From an uncultured Alphaproteobacteria bacterium (GTDB taxonomy: Bacteria > Pseudomonadota > Alphaproteobacteria > SP197), in assembly GCA_958295695.1 (NCBI GenBank), contig OY282363.1, positions 973,246 through 1,037,245 on the forward strand: 64,000 nucleotides of DNA, read 5' to 3'. The translations under genes were made by a program, and so were the position numbers. This document shows, piece by piece, positions 1-9,641 of the stretch (positions are counted from its first letter, which is position 1; each line of letters starts with the position of its first letter). The notes beneath the pieces were generated by a model. That model was not told where the DNA came from. It was given only the letters and a program-made list of their open reading frames with translations, and did no database searches.

Positions 1-477
1 CCTCTCGACATTCCCGCGCGCTTCGGCTTCGATCTCGCGGAACCGCTTGAAACCGAGATAGCCGGCGACGACGGCGACGACGCCGAGCAGCGTCAGGAAG
101 ATGGCGACCGCCATGAGCCACCAGTCGAGGGTCCTGGCCCGGTCGTCCAGCAGTTCGCGCCGCAGGTCGTTGAAGCGCCGTTCGACTTCGACGGCAAGCG
201 CGTCGTCCAAGCCGGTCTCGCCCGGCGTCTCCGTCGCCCGCCGTTGCGCGGGCGCGTCGGCGGGCGGTTCGGCTTCGGGAGCGGCGGCCGGGGCGGGCTC
301 GGGCGGCGGCGGTTCGGCGGCAAGGAGCGGGAATCCCAAGGCCACGACCGCCGCGAAGGCCAGACCGGCGGCCGCCGCGCGCGGGCGTCGGGAAGGGAAT
401 TTCGCCGGGCTTGAACCGCCGCCGCGCCGCTGGACCGGAGACCGCGGGGGCCGGGCTTGGAAAAGAGAGGACGTCAC
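1..477 (-). CDS. Signal-peptide, single-TM membrane protein (partial, C-terminus off the window)
   Basis: The minus-strand frame is open from a GTG at 477-475 to the window edge, giving 159 visible residues. The GTG overlaps the TGA of the upstream gene as GTGA, which suggests translational coupling and decides the start. An arginine-rich start is followed by a hydrophobic segment ([21 protein letters not shown], read as a signal peptide or first membrane segment). Then come a Pro/Ala/Glu-rich linker, a short charged segment ([16 protein letters not shown]) and a clear membrane helix at about residues 118-141, ending in [15 protein letters not shown], which looks like the start of a coiled coil. 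This layout is common in uncharacterised membrane-anchored proteins with cytoplasmic or periplasmic helical repeats. The function is unknown, and the missing C-terminus would carry the diagnostic domain. Confidence 0.7.
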   Translation of the reverse strand, partial: MTSSLFQARPPRSPVQRRGGGSSPAKFPSRRPRAAAAGLAFAAVVALGFPLLAAEPPPPEPAPAAAPEAEPPADAPAQRRATETPGETGLDDALAVEVERRFNDLRRELLDDRARTLDWWLMAVAIFLTLLGVVAVVAGYLGFKRFREIEAEARGNVER

Positions 478-1604
478 GCGGCGAGCTCCTCTCGCGCACC
501 GTCCCGTTCCGACCACGGAATCGGGCGCATCTCGTAGCTTCGCATCGCGTCCATCACGCTTTCCGGGACCTGTCGATCCGAATCGTTCACGATGGCGTAG
601 GCGAGGGAACCTGGAGAGCGCGCGTCCCTGGTGTCGATCCAGGAAAAAGCCGCCGCCTGCGCGGTGTCGCGGTTCGGGCGGTCGATCGTGCGCACCATGC
701 GTTCCGGCCGGACGTTCGATTTCGGTATGACGAACTCGAACCGATGATCGTAGCCGCTCTTGCCGGTCAATTTCACGTTGGGCGTGTATCGGATACCGGA
801 AAGATCGAGCCAGGCGACGACGTCTTCGTAAAACAGGCTGGCGGTTACGGGAGGCGCCAGGTAGAACAGATCGTTCACGGCGAGCATCGCCTGTACGAGG
901 TTGTGTTTCCGCAACGCGAAGTCGTATTCGGACGTTCGAACTTCCAGCGCTTTCTCGTTGGCCTGAACGCCAAAGCCGTCAAGCGTCGTCTTGAACAGAA
1001 CATGTCGCTTGGCGCTGTCGATCTTGCACCCGGACAGCTCCAGATCCTCGATCGTATATCCGTCGTCGGTCAGAACGAACCCGCCATTGTATCGCTTGGC
1101 GTAGATCTGAAGATAGTCGTTATGACGATCCAGATACGGCGTGGCGATCTCTATCCAGTCGCCGACCTGACGAAGGTTCGTTCGATCCTTTAGCCAGACC
1201 CAGTATCGGTCCAGAAGCGATTGCACTTCCTCGATCATGAGAACAGCCCCCTTCCGGATACCGAGCGGTTTGACGATATTGCAGAACCGCATGAAGTCTT
1301 CAAGCGCTTTCCACGGGTCGTCCAAGTTCTCAAATCGGTCTTCCCGGAACCGGGAACATCCACTTGTCGCTATATCCTCCCGGTAAATGTACGGGTGGGG
1401 CGATCCGATCTCCTCTCCATCGGGGTTGCGATGCGGCTGGCCGCCGAAATCGAGCCGCGCCGAGATCGCGACCCGCCGCCCGCGGTTCTGGTAAGTCCCC
1501 CTGTCGAGACCGGCGCCGCCGCGATCCGCCCTCCGAAATCCGGGTATGTCCACTCGGTTCAGAAACCCATCCGCCTCCGTTTGGGCAAGGCTTGCGCTCG
1601 TCAT
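474..1604 (-). CDS. DUF6978-like segment fused to DUF1828/DUF1829 protein
   Basis: The 376-residue frame has two parts. From the internal Met at 1238 ([13 protein letters not shown]) to the end it reads as a full DUF1828 plus DUF1829 protein, with hallmarks [31 protein letters not shown] and [16 protein letters not shown]. These are uncharacterised domains often found near restriction and toxin-antitoxin genes. The first ~120 residues ([21 protein letters not shown], then [17 protein letters not shown]) match the DUF6978 type, normally a separate upstream gene. There is no stop between the two parts, so they are fused. About 11 codons near 1340-1370 are out of frame: the neighbouring frame gives the expected [11 protein letters not shown] where this frame gives [11 protein letters not shown], so two compensating indels are likely. 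If the fusion is not made, translation may start at 1238. Confidence 0.7.
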   Translation of the reverse strand: MTSASLAQTEADGFLNRVDIPGFRRADRGGAGLDRGTYQNRGRRVAISARLDFGGQPHRNPDGEEIGSPHPYIYREDIATSGCSRFREDRFENLDDPWKALEDFMRFCNIVKPLGIRKGAVLMIEEVQSLLDRYWVWLKDRTNLRQVGDWIEIATPYLDRHNDYLQIYAKRYNGGFVLTDDGYTIEDLELSGCKIDSAKRHVLFKTTLDGFGVQANEKALEVRTSEYDFALRKHNLVQAMLAVNDLFYLAPPVTASLFYEDVVAWLDLSGIRYTPNVKLTGKSGYDHRFEFVIPKSNVRPERMVRTIDRPNRDTAQAAAFSWIDTRDARSPGSLAYAIVNDSDRQVPESVMDAMRSYEMRPIPWSERDGAREELAA

Positions 1605-1626
1605 CGAACGGTGTCGTAACCCGGCC

Positions 1627-1686
1627 GGAACCGGCGAGCCAGTCGAGGGCGGCGTCCTCGACGGTGGATTCGGAAACGCCCGGCAT
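1627..1686 (-). pseudogene. HsdR (type I restriction subunit R) 5' relic, about 20 codons
   Basis: The ATG at 1686-1684 shares its A with the TGA of the upstream DUF4411 gene (TGATG). It opens [19 protein letters not shown], which is the conserved start of many type I restriction endonuclease R subunits. The similarity stops after about 20 codons: the frame runs into the DUF6978-like sequence, and a neighbouring frame reads GYDTVR then a stop. No other trace of an R subunit (helicase motifs, nuclease core) is present in the window. The M and S subunits survive nearby, so this locus has probably lost cleavage and kept methylation. Confidence 0.6.
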
Positions 1687-2192
1687 CAGGCGGCTTCTCC
1701 AACGGTCCCCAGAATGAACCTCGCCCGCTCCCGCCGCAGCATTTCGTAGGGGTTCACGCAGCGCAGGCCGAGGCCGACACAGGCGTTCGGAATCTTGATT
1801 TTCCGGATGGTGTCGGCGGGGACTTCGTGGGTGACGACAGCGCAACCGTGAGCCAGAGCGTGCGCGACGAGCCAGTAGTCGGCGATCTGCAGAAAGGTGG
1901 CGACCGCCACAGGTTCGTAGCCGGCGCCGCGGGCCCAGTCGCTCACGGTCCTCAGCGCGGGAATCACGGTGTCATCGGGCCTTGAAAAGAAGTCGACGCC
2001 ACGCTCTTCGACCCATTCCGCCAGATCGTCGTCGCCGGCGCGCAACTCATCGCCGACCTTTTCGACGCTCGCCACCAATCCGTCCTGGTTGCGATCGATC
2101 AGCCAGTCCCAGAACGCGGGGCAGAAATCGAAACCGTAGTGGAGATTCTTGGCTTGGATGAAGACGTTCGCATCGAGGAGATATACGGTCAT
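1686..2192 (-). CDS. DUF4411 family PIN-like protein (probable toxin)
   Basis: This 168-residue protein opens MTVYLLDANVFIQAKNLHYG. An Asp in a DxNVFI context near the N-terminus is typical of PIN-fold nucleases, and the middle (DFCPAFWDWLIDRNQDG) matches DUF4411. Later acidic residues (IADYWLVAHALAHGC, VVTHEVPA) fit the remaining PIN positions. The start overlaps the stop of the ImmA/IrrE-type gene by 4 bases (ATGA), so the two are co-translated. XRE-COG2856 genes next to DUF4411 genes form a recognised candidate toxin-antitoxin arrangement, in which this would be the RNase-like toxin. Confidence 0.8.
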   Translation of the reverse strand: MTVYLLDANVFIQAKNLHYGFDFCPAFWDWLIDRNQDGLVASVEKVGDELRAGDDDLAEWVEERGVDFFSRPDDTVIPALRTVSDWARGAGYEPVAVATFLQIADYWLVAHALAHGCAVVTHEVPADTIRKIKIPNACVGLGLRCVNPYEMLRRERARFILGTVGEAA

Positions 2193-3343
2193 CCCATTGC
2201 CTCGGCTTCGCGCCCGAGCCTGTTGAACGTCTCGGTTCTGGACACGCCGAGCATCCGGTAGGCGTCGCGGTACAGTGTCCGCCCTTCCAGCGTGCTGACC
2301 ACGAGCGCGCGGGCGAACCGGCGACTCACGCGGGAGAGGGTCGTGCGGTAGAAATCGCCGCCTCCGCCGCCGCGTCGCGCAAGGGCGCGCAGCCGTGTCG
2401 TTTCCTGCTCCCAGGCGGCGTCGAAACGGCCGCGGTCGAGCCAGCCGGCGTCGAGCAGGCGCCGCAGGATGACCAGGGTGCTGACCTTGAAGACGCGCGC
2501 CAGCCGGGCGAGCGTCCGCGGGAGCGCCTCGCCGACGCGCAGTTCGGCGCGCAATGCGGTGAGCGGCGCCAGCACTTCCGCCGCCACGGCGTTGCACCAG
2601 ACCTCCTCGCGCCGGAAGCCAGGCCGCGGCGCGGCCTCGCTGTTCGACAGGGCCGAAGCGCCCAACCACAGGTGCGCGAGCTCGTGGGCGAGCGTGAACA
2701 TCTGCGCCGCCTTCGTGTCCGCGCCGTTGACGAAGACCAGCGGCGCGAGGGGATCGCACAGGGCGAATCCGCGGAACTCGGCGGGGTCGAGGCGGCGGCG
2801 GTTGTTGCTCGCCACGACGCCGCTGACCATGACGAGCACGCCGGCGTCCTCGGCCTGGCGGACGAACAGCCGCAAGGCCTCGGCCCATGTCGGGCACGCG
2901 CGGCGGGCGGCCGGGTCGAAATCGAGGGTGTCGCGCATCCGGGCCGCGATCGTCTCGGGGCGCGCGCCGACCGCCGCGCTGCCGACGAAGGAGAGCTCCG
3001 GCTGCCGCTCGCCCCGGACGAACTCGCGATACCAGCTCTGCCGTTCCTGGCAGGCATGGATCGTATCCAGCAGGTTCGGGCTGGGGCGCGTCACGGTCCG
3101 CCCGGCGAGGGTGCGGAAATCCGGGATGGGAACGGCCTCCTCCGGCGGCTCGCCGAGGAACAGGTATCCGACCGGCGCGTGAACGGCGCGGGCGAACGCC
3201 TCCACTTGCTTCAGGGTGGGCCGCGCCGCTCCCTCCTCCCATTCCGGCAGTTTCCCGAACCGAGCCACAAGCTCCGCCCGCTCCAGCCCCGCGCGTTCGC
3301 GCGCCCAGCGGATCAGTTCGGGATCGATGGAGACGCGCGTCAT
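2189..3343 (-). CDS. XRE-ImmA/IrrE (COG2856) metallopeptidase-type regulator
   Basis: This 384-residue protein has an N-terminal XRE-like helix-turn-helix region (about residues 5-60, ending HAPVGYLFLGEPPEE) followed by an ImmA/IrrE domain. The zinc motif is seen directly: FTLAHELAHLWLG with HELAH at residues 220-224, and a downstream Glu-rich segment (REEVWCNAVAAEVLAP) that usually supplies the third ligand. Proteins of this build act as repressors or anti-repressors and as the antitoxin of DUF4411 genes. It overlaps the HsdS-fusion stop by 4 bases at its start and the DUF4411 start by 4 bases at its end, so it belongs to a tight minus-strand operon. Confidence 0.85.
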   Translation of the reverse strand: MTRVSIDPELIRWARERAGLERAELVARFGKLPEWEEGAARPTLKQVEAFARAVHAPVGYLFLGEPPEEAVPIPDFRTLAGRTVTRPSPNLLDTIHACQERQSWYREFVRGERQPELSFVGSAAVGARPETIAARMRDTLDFDPAARRACPTWAEALRLFVRQAEDAGVLVMVSGVVASNNRRRLDPAEFRGFALCDPLAPLVFVNGADTKAAQMFTLAHELAHLWLGASALSNSEAAPRPGFRREEVWCNAVAAEVLAPLTALRAELRVGEALPRTLARLARVFKVSTLVILRRLLDAGWLDRGRFDAAWEQETTRLRALARRGGGGGDFYRTTLSRVSRRFARALVVSTLEGRTLYRDAYRMLGVSRTETFNRLGREAEAMG

Positions 3344-5259
3344 GCGACGGCCTCCAACATCTTCCCGGCCTCGGGAACGCGGATGTCGCCGGATATGAGC
3401 TTGGAGAGCAGCACATCCCGGATCCGCGTGAGCGTACGGGCCTCCAACTCGTTTTCGATTGATCTCTCCACCAACGGACCCATAACCCCGCCGAGTACAT
3501 TCAGCGCGTCGTCAGGAGGGCAGAGAGTCATCGCCTCCTTCAGGTGAACCCGTTGGATATGACCCATCGTTGTCGCCTTCGATGCCGCTATCGCCTGAAA
3601 TCTCTCCAAATGATGGTAAATCCACTGGCTGAAAAACCATCTTGGATATCGATCAGACGATACTTTGAAGAGGTGCTGATTGAGGGCTCCTTCGCCGCCA
3701 GTCCAGAATCGAGCCAAGAGGCTTCCAGACCACGAAAACAAGAAGTCTTTATCTTTGACTATATACTTCTCTGGAATTTCGAGAGAAGCACGGTCTGAGC
3801 TCGTCGTTATGCCGCGACGTAACTCAGAAATTTTGATAACTGGCAAACTATCTTGGGAGTTTAAGGCAGGAAACTTCTGAAGTGCGAGACCATTCAGAAA
3901 CTCGGCAATCTCATCAAGGGATCTGCTGTTCCACCCAACCGGCTTGTCTTCGTCATCAAGCGCGCCCGGAAACAGGTCCCAGACTTCGAAATCGAACTGA
4001 GGATCGCGGCCCTCCATCTTGGCGCGGGTGGGGCCGAAGTCGACGAACCAGTCCTTGAAAATCGCCTGGGCCATCGCCTCCAGCGTCTCGTTCATGCGCC
4101 GGTTCAGCTCGATCTTGTCGTCCAGCGCGCCCAAGACGCGCGCGATGGCGTGTTGTTCGGGGAGAGATGGAAGCTCTATCTCCAGCCTTTCGATGTCCGA
4201 GGGCCTGATGGATGGATAAGCCGTCGTACTGTGCTCGGCGATGCTATGGAGCAACTCTACGATGTGATCCTGCGCCAGAAACCAATAGATGAAGTCTGTG
4301 CAGGCAACGCCTTCCTTTCCGGCGATAATGGAAAACCCGGTGGATGCCAGAAAATTTTCTGGAATATCTCTCAGAAGTCCGAAGTGTCTCTGATTTGGAC
4401 GGACAGTGGAATAGACGATTTCGCCCGGCCGGACCTTTCGCCGAGCGCGGCTCGGTATCTTGTCTCTGCCGACGATCAGATGCTGAATTTCGGCAATCCG
4501 GTTTTCCGTGATGTTGCCAGTATCCAGATAATTGACGAACGGCCACTCTTCCTTCGGGAAATAAGTGGAATCGTTGATCTCGATGCAATCGCCGAGAGGC
4601 GCCGTCGGCCAGCCTCCGCCCGTACCCCGTTCCGATTTCCCCACCAGCACCACATGGTCCCGCTCGATCTCCCGATGGAACCGTTCCGGCAGGCGCGCCC
4701 AGTCGCGCGCCTCCACCAGGAAGGGGAGAGCCGACTCCCGCGCCGCCTCCTCGAAATCCGCCAACCGGCCGGCCGGAATCTCCTCCAGGCCCGGCCCGCG
4801 CAGCACGAGGTCGAGGTCGCTGCCATTGTGGCTCCGCCCGCTCACGCGGCTGCCGTAGGCCCAGACCTCGACGCCGGGCAGACGCTCCCGCAACAGCGCT
4901 TCCAGCACGCGGCGGTGCTCCGGCTTCAGATGCAGCCGGACTCCCGGTGCGTCTTCTCGTCGTCCGTACCACTCGATTCCGTCTCGCCGGATATGCTTGC
5001 GCAGCGTTTCGTTGTCGATCCCGTCGTACAAGAGCACATCGACCCGGTGCGGAACGGTCAGTTCTTCCATGGCTTCGGCCAAACGAGCCCGATCCGCGAT
5101 CGTCAGCTCTTCGCCGAACAATGCGATATCCACATCGGAGCCGTCGGTGAACGTCTCCGTCGCCCGCGATCCGAACAGCACCGCTCGCTCCACACGTTCG
5201 TTGGCGGCGAGCACGTCGACGATCGCGGCCCGGTGTGCGTCTTCGAGGCCATCGGTCAT
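3340..5259 (-). CDS. hsdS: MNT nucleotidyltransferase + second nucleotidyltransferase + HsdS specificity subunit, fused
   Basis: The start at 5259 is chosen because it overlaps the stop of the HEPN gene by ATGA. The 639 residues contain three units normally encoded separately. Residues 1-100 are a minimal nucleotidyltransferase with GSRATETFTDGSDVDIAL (G30-S31, D42/D44). Residues 108-205 are a second one with AYGSRVSGRSHNGSDLDLVL (G136-S137, D148/D150). From about 217 to the end is a type I specificity subunit: TRD1 (APLGDCIEINDSTYFPKEEW), a central repeat (LPSLPEQHAIARVLGALDDK, IELNRRMNETLEAMAQAIFK), TRD2, and a C-terminal repeat. HsdS directs HsdM to its target site; minimal nucleotidyltransferases act as antitoxins of HEPN RNases. 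The two TRD-coding stretches (about 4200-4600 and 3560-3900) look visibly richer in A and T than the flanks, as expected if TRDs are exchanged by recombination. Confidence 0.85.
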   Translation of the reverse strand: MTDGLEDAHRAAIVDVLAANERVERAVLFGSRATETFTDGSDVDIALFGEELTIADRARLAEAMEELTVPHRVDVLLYDGIDNETLRKHIRRDGIEWYGRREDAPGVRLHLKPEHRRVLEALLRERLPGVEVWAYGSRVSGRSHNGSDLDLVLRGPGLEEIPAGRLADFEEAARESALPFLVEARDWARLPERFHREIERDHVVLVGKSERGTGGGWPTAPLGDCIEINDSTYFPKEEWPFVNYLDTGNITENRIAEIQHLIVGRDKIPSRARRKVRPGEIVYSTVRPNQRHFGLLRDIPENFLASTGFSIIAGKEGVACTDFIYWFLAQDHIVELLHSIAEHSTTAYPSIRPSDIERLEIELPSLPEQHAIARVLGALDDKIELNRRMNETLEAMAQAIFKDWFVDFGPTRAKMEGRDPQFDFEVWDLFPGALDDEDKPVGWNSRSLDEIAEFLNGLALQKFPALNSQDSLPVIKISELRRGITTSSDRASLEIPEKYIVKDKDFLFSWSGSLLARFWTGGEGALNQHLFKVSSDRYPRWFFSQWIYHHLERFQAIAASKATTMGHIQRVHLKEAMTLCPPDDALNVLGGVMGPLVERSIENELEARTLTRIRDVLLSKLISGDIRVPEAGKMLEAVA

Positions 5260-5669
5260 CGCCGGGCCCTTGCGCTCAACGCCGCATGAAGCCGCCGCAG
5301 GGCGGGATGGTAACGTTTCTTGATCGACGCTTCGACGTCGAGCGCGACGCTTTTCCGGTAGGCGCGACTCAGGACATTGCGCTTGTCCAGAGCTTCCAGG
5401 AGAAGCTCGCAATCCCGTTCGTCGATGTATTCCACCTCGAAGCTCCTGCGAATGGCCGAACGCGGAACCTTCTCTTCGTATCCTTCGTAGAAGAGAAGGT
5501 CTTTCAGGACGTTCCAGGACAATTCGAAGCAGAACTCGAATGTCTTGACCAATCCGGCGCGTTCGAGATCCGTGTAGGACGTTTTCTTGCAAGCCTCGTC
5601 GAGCCGCGCGAGCGCCGTGTCGAAATTCCCGAGGCGCTGTTTCCAGCGCGTTTCATCCGCGTTGCTCAT
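5256..5669 (-). CDS. HEPN protein (HI0074-type nucleotidyltransferase substrate-binding family), catalytic His replaced
   Basis: This 137-residue all-helical protein starts at MSNADETRWKQRLGNF; the longer frame upstream is relic DNA. FEFCFELSWNVLKDLLFYEG and the C-terminal LLEALDKRNVLSRAY are characteristic of HI0074-like HEPN proteins. In active family members the motif reads RNxxxHxY. Here it reads RNVLSRAY, so the His that makes the RNase active site is Arg. It overlaps the nucleotidyltransferase-HsdS fusion by 4 bases. It was probably the toxin of a HEPN/MNT pair, and the substitution predicts loss of RNase activity. Confidence 0.8.
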   Translation of the reverse strand: MSNADETRWKQRLGNFDTALARLDEACKKTSYTDLERAGLVKTFEFCFELSWNVLKDLLFYEGYEEKVPRSAIRRSFEVEYIDERDCELLLEALDKRNVLSRAYRKSVALDVEASIKKRYHPALRRLHAALSARARR

Positions 5670-5790
5670 GCTTCGCCGCTCCAGAATCCCGGCGTTTTCA
5701 GATTTCCGGCGGTGGCCTTGTCCGGCGGCGCGCCCTCGGTCCGCCGCTCCCGAGGCCGGTCGTCTTGTCCTCGAACGGCCCGCCGCCGTC
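5667..5790 (-). pseudogene. HsdM 3'-end relic
   Basis: Read on the minus strand from 5790, the DNA aligns by eye with the last ~125 bases of the intact hsdM at 7751. GACGGCGGGCCGTTCGAGGA here corresponds to GACGGCGAGCCGTTCGAGGA there. Later blocks (GGACAAGGCCA, GCCGGAAATCT, CGGGATTCTGGAGC) decay progressively and carry frame breaks. It marks a former second copy, or a rearranged end, of the modification gene upstream of the HEPN gene. Confidence 0.5.
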
Positions 5791-5796
5791 CCCCGG

Positions 5797-5885
5797 GCCG
5801 CTTCCTCGATATCCGCCGGCCCGCCGGCCGGGATCTCCTCCAGCGCCCGGCGGTGTCCTGGCCTCGGATGCGGCCGGTCAGCCAT
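5797..5885 (-). pseudogene. Deleted MNT nucleotidyltransferase remnant
   Basis: ATG at 5885 opens MADRPHPRPGHRRALEEIPAGGPADIEEAARGTA. The first part resembles LHLKPEHRRVLEA and the second resembles LEEIPAGRLADFEEAARESA of the nucleotidyltransferase inside the HsdS fusion. Everything between, including the GSx10DxD catalytic core, is missing. Its ATG overlaps the stop of the upstream HEPN gene (ATGGCTGA), as expected of a HEPN/MNT operon whose MNT partner has lost its centre. Confidence 0.55.
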
Positions 5886-6303
5886 CGTTTCCCGCCTCGA
5901 TGGCGTCGGCCAGCGCCCTGGCGTCGGCGACGAAGGCCGGCAGCAGCCCGAGCGTGGCCTCGGCGAAGTCCTCGCCGTAGTCGTGCGCGGTGTCGTTGCG
6001 GTTGTCGCGGTAGCGAATCCAGCGTTCGGCCGCCTCCGGCTCCATCAGCCCGTGCTTCGCGGCATGGCGGAAGAGATCCTTGAAGGCCAGACGGTCCGCT
6101 TGCCGGTTGCTGGCGAAGAAGGCCGCGAGACGCTTGCGCAGCAGCTTGCCGCTCTGCTCCAGGACCAGCTCGAACTCCTTGACGCAGGCCGCGCGGTAGA
6201 TGTCGTAGAGGAAGTCGCCCCCCTCTCCGCGCCCGCCGATCCCGTCCAGGGCGCGCTCGAGCGTGCAGATACAGCGCCGCAGGAAGGTCGTGTCGATCGT
6301 CAT
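5878..6303 (-). CDS. HEPN protein with intact Rx4H motif, partner MNT deleted
   Basis: This 141-residue protein starts at MTIDTTFLRRCICTLERAL. DIYRAACVKEFELVLEQSGK and the motif RYRDNRNDTAHDYGEDFA place it in the HEPN nucleotidyltransferase-substrate-binding family. R and H of RNDTAH are both present, so the RNase centre looks intact. Its own downstream nucleotidyltransferase is reduced to a fragment, so neutralisation, if still needed, would have to come from elsewhere. Candidates are the nucleotidyltransferase domains fused to HsdS about 600 bases downstream. Confidence 0.8.
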   Translation of the reverse strand: MTIDTTFLRRCICTLERALDGIGGRGEGGDFLYDIYRAACVKEFELVLEQSGKLLRKRLAAFFASNRQADRLAFKDLFRHAAKHGLMEPEAAERWIRYRDNRNDTAHDYGEDFAEATLGLLPAFVADARALADAIEAGNDG

Positions 6304-6578
6304 GCCCCGCTCCCGCCGGACCCCGCCGCCGTCGCGTTGCCGCTCATGGATGAGCGACAAGGCGTGGTTTCGATCATTTTTGGTGAATAACGATCGACAA
6401 ACAACGTTATGTTTCGCAGGTGAGCGGCAAACACACCTTCCGGTCGAGCCATTGATCGAGAAGAGCCTCGCATGGGGACAAAACTACCATCATTGCCCTG
6501 CGAGTGCTTCAGGCGGCCTCCCCGCGCGGCCCCGCGACGAGACATTGGTTGTCGCCCACCCATGAGTGAATAGGCCTG
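6304..6578. other. Non-coding spacer between Fic and HEPN genes
   Basis: No convincing gene is seen. The stretch 6360-6480 looks unusually A+T-rich for this window and may hold the minus-strand promoter of the HEPN gene, but I cannot assign hexamers. A 24-codon frame starting [15 protein letters not shown] (6509-6589, minus) overlaps the Fic stop and is probably chance. Confidence 0.4.
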
Positions 6579-6612
6579 TTATCGCTCATTTTTCCGAGAT
6601 TGTGGGCGACAA
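6549..6612. repeat. Inverted repeat at the 3' end of fic
   Basis: TTGTCGCCCAC at 6549-6559 is the exact reverse complement of GTGGGCGACAA at 6602-6612. The inner part carries a further short ATGAG/CTCAT pairing. One arm lies inside the fic coding end and the other beyond its stop (TAA, 6581-6579). There is no U-tract, so it is a structured 3' end or recombination site rather than a clear terminator. Confidence 0.45.
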
Positions 6613-7750
6613 GCAACACCCGGCGCCGCGGGCGGAGATCGAGACGGTCCGAGCCCCTCCGCGACGCGAAGAACGTTCGGGACCGTGTAGATGCCTGTCC
6701 GTCGTCCCCTTCCGGCCCTGATGACATGGAGGATTCCTCCTTCGGACAGCGCGGACAGGAACCGCCGGGCAGTGGCGGCGGGGATGCCTGCTCCGGCCAC
6801 GAAGGCGGCGCCGCCGAAGATAGGGTTCTGGAAAATCCAATCCAGGGCGAGGATGGCATGGCGTGAGCGGAGCAGTTCCGGCACACGCTGCTTCATGTCC
6901 TCGTAGAGGTTCAACATGCCTTGGGTCCTGTCCAGGTTGTCCTCGGCCTGCGCCCGCGCCGCTTCCAGGAAGAAGCGACACCAGCCTGTCCAGTCGCCGT
7001 CGCGGGAGACGGCGAGCAGGCCGTCGTAGTAGGCGTCGCGGTGGGCCTCGAAGTAGGCGCTGATGTAGAACACGGGCTGGGCGATGAGGCCGCGTTGCCA
7101 CAGGAACAGGGGCACCAGCATCCGCCCCAGGCGGCCGTTGCCGTCCAGGAACGGGTGCAGGGCCTCGAACTCGGCGTGCACGATAGCGGTCTGCACCAAG
7201 AGGTTGGGTTTGTCGCCATGGATGTAGCGTTCCCAAACGCTCATGGCGCCGTCGAGCTCGTCGGCGCCGATGGGCACATATCGGGCCTCGTCCATGCCGC
7301 ATCCGGGTGGACCGATCCAGTTAGGCACGCGCCGGTAATCGCCGGGAGCCTTGCCCTCACCGCGCACGCCGGACATCAGCACGCCATGCGCCTCCCTTAC
7401 AACCTTCCCGGAGAGCGGCAATGTGCGCAGCGTCTCTTCCGCCCGCCGCATAGCGGCGCGGTAGTTGAGCACCTCGCGGATGTCGTCACGGCGTTCGGGC
7501 GACGGCGCCTCTTGCCCGGCCTCGAATTCCAGCACCTCGCCCATGGTGGCCTGGGTGCCCTCGATTCGCGAGGAAAGCACCGCTTCGCGGGTCGCCAGAG
7601 GCGCCAGCAGGACATCGGGATTCGGTATGGCGGTAAGCATGCCGTCGTAGCGCCCGATGGCCGTGGCCGCCGGTTCGAGCAACGGGACCAGCGCCGGCCA
7701 GTCGATGCGGTCGTCGGGCGGGAAGCGACCGGCATGGTAGTGGACCGGGG

Positions 7751-7754
<4 letters not shown>
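6579..7754 (-). CDS. Fic family protein (AMPylator)
   Basis: The 391-residue protein carries the Fic core [12 protein letters not shown] at residues 200-211, with catalytic His200 and the ATP-binding loop. N-terminal to it is an (S/T)xxxE(G/N)-like self-inhibition motif SSRIEGT at 61-67, so it resembles class II Fic proteins that are held inactive by their own helix. It transfers AMP (or a related group) to a target protein; the target is not predictable here. The C-terminal ~100 residues form a winged-helix-like region ([20 protein letters not shown]). The start overlaps the hsdM stop by ATGA. Fic genes are frequent passengers in type I restriction operons. Confidence 0.9.
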
Positions 7755-9349
<1,595 letters not shown>

Positions 9350-9428
9350 GTCCCTTGCCTTTCGACCGAACGCCGCGCCGGCGGCGCGAGCCGGACGCCG
9401 CACGGAACGTCCAGGAACATACTATCAG

Positions 9429-9562
9429 CTAGTTTGTGCTTCGATACGGTCTCCATCGCCCCGCAACGCTGGCGATCCTGCTGGCGATGCGGTTTGCGGC
9501 GGCCTTGAGGGGGTCGTTGGCGAGGTGGGCGTAGCGGGCGGTGGGTCTGGACCTGGCCGCGG
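9429..9562 (-). pseudogene. Tyrosine-integrase 3' scar (shortest of three)
   Basis: The minus strand reads RYAHLANDPLKAAANRIASR, the end of a tyrosine recombinase including the Tyr nucleophile region, with a frame break just upstream at the VQT segment. Nothing of the catalytic Arg or His boxes remains. The same tail is present at 10370 and, in the near-full integrase, at 11681. This looks like a footprint of an earlier island insertion. Confidence 0.6.
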
Positions 9563-9641
9563 AGCCGCCCCACGCGCGCCGCCACACCCTCTCTTCCGAA
9601 GATATGGGCCGGAAATCGGGGCTCCGCCCCGAGGGGCGTCC

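Noticed and set aside
2672..3547. 291-codon plus-strand frame opposite the ImmA/IrrE gene
   Set aside because: The minus-strand product carries HELAH and couples to DUF4411. The plus-strand frame is a compositional shadow.
6509..6589. 24-codon minus-strand frame [15 protein letters not shown]...
   Set aside because: It overlaps the fic stop and half of the inverted repeat, and has no recognisable ribosome-binding site or family.
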